A stretch of 31,594 nucleotides of DNA, taken from positions 9,060 to 40,653 of the forward strand of contig AVPN01000121.1 of the NCBI GenBank assembly GCA_000695325.1, in the 5' to 3' direction. The DNA is from Pleurobrachia bachei. Lineage: Eukaryota > Ctenophora > Tentaculata > Cydippida > Pleurobrachiidae. The position numbers and the translations under genes are program-made. Below, in pieces: positions 30,929 through 31,594 of this stretch. How positions within the stretch are numbered: position 1 is the first letter of the stretch; each line of letters opens with the position of its first letter. The notes under the pieces are model-generated. The model did not search any database. It was not told the origin of the DNA and saw only the letters and a list, made by a program, of their open reading frames with translations.

Positions 30929-31545
30929 GTATGTGTGCCCCTTTGACCGTACAAGGCTAAAATTCAGTTTTCCCCTCTTAATTTGAAGTGTGGGAGTTCA
31001 TTTAGCGGTAGGGTATACGTCCCATATATATTCTGTGAGTCTGTTGTCGAGCTGTTGTCCTGCAAAAACGGTGATAGTTGTGTGTAAACAAAGTACGGGC
31101 TGGATTAATTCCTTCCTGTCATTTTGCTTTGTTTTACATATAAGTTCCAAAATTTCATTGATGAATACTCCTACCATCGATTTTGCACGACAGCTCGCCA
31201 ACCGTCACTTAGATATATGGGAAACCCTGTATACTGTTTTGCCCTTATCTTATACCCACCCGCTAATGCACTAATGCACTATACTATAGAAAGGTCGGAT
31301 TGTTTTATTCAACAGACAGCCTAGCCAAAACCAAAGTTATATAACTAATATAAAGACCGGCAGAGTAGCATCGAAAAGCTCGAAATTTTAGAAATAGATA
31401 AACTTGTATATATTTAAGCTGTATTTGTAGTTCGTAACATCGCGTTATAATCACAAGAGCGTTATCAATGGAGCGTTACTGCGTTACTAACAGTAACTGT
31501 AAATCGCTATATCATTAAAAACACCATTACCCATTATAATTTCAG
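30929..31545. other. intron D2-E2, same as intron D1-E1
   Basis: This 617-base intron appears identical to 27912-28528. It contains short open frames but nothing conserved beyond the duplication itself. The identity contrasts with the diverged D exons next to it. Confidence 0.7.
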
Positions 31546-31594
31546 TTGAGGGATCCACTATGAAGGTGCTACAGTCGGCTGCCCCTGCCCCTAC
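31546..31594 (+). CDS. tail exon E2 of the array gene, runs off the window
   Basis: It starts after ATTTCAG in phase 1 and repeats E1 exactly to the window end (VEGSTMKVLQSAAPAP). It is probably the real continuation of the protein, reachable in frame from D1 by skipping E1, C3 and D2. Confidence 0.65.

Overview
The window is eukaryotic. Coding sequence is broken into short exons with clean GT/AG borders and matching phases, introns are about 80 to 600 bases, intronless genes sit between spliced ones, and microsatellites and foldback repeats are common. A class A GPCR, a PIM-type kinase and spectrin-repeat-like rod exons together point to an animal. The style suggests an early-branching or marine invertebrate such as a sponge or cnidarian, but the sequence alone does not fix the group.

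Layout. (1) 292-1560 (+): the 3' end of a spliced coiled-coil gene with spectrin-repeat-like signatures. (2) 1561-4210: mostly non-coding, with one possible tiny membrane-protein exon. (3) 4211-5131 (+): an intronless PIM-like serine/threonine kinase with three CACGTG boxes and a TATA-like box upstream. (4) 5555-20170 (+): a head-to-tail array of partial copies of one gene. Block A is the promoter, a 12-codon start exon, a Ser/Ala/Arg-rich exon and a Gly/Met/Gln-rich exon. Block B is six coiled-coil rod exons. The order is A1 | A2-B1 | A fragment-B2 | A3-B3, and only the third copy runs on into more rod exons (19670-20170). (5) 20382-21626 (-): an intact intronless GPCR nested antisense in the next intron of that gene, followed by a broken tandem copy (22017-22887). 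(6) 23804-31594 (+): the 3' part of the array gene, again in partial duplicates: a 49-codon rod exon three times (C1, C2, C3), an acidic linker exon twice (D1 intact, D2 frameshifted) and a Gly/Met-rich tail exon twice (E1 cut off, E2 running off the window).

Reading of the system. The array gene would encode a low-complexity basic head, a spectrin-like helical rod and a Gly/Met-rich tail. The one continuous intact path is A3, B3, exons 19670 and 19948, one C exon, D1, then E2. Copies differ in the rod and C exons almost only at synonymous positions, yet several joins cut through exons, and some copies carry single small frameshifts. B1 is a patchwork of B2-like and B3-like sequence, and its switch points flank a perfect 43-base palindrome. 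This is either a recent recombination-driven cluster with several promoters or diverged haplotypes laid end to end in the assembly. Sequence alone cannot separate the two. No retrovirus-like or other virus-like element was recognised.
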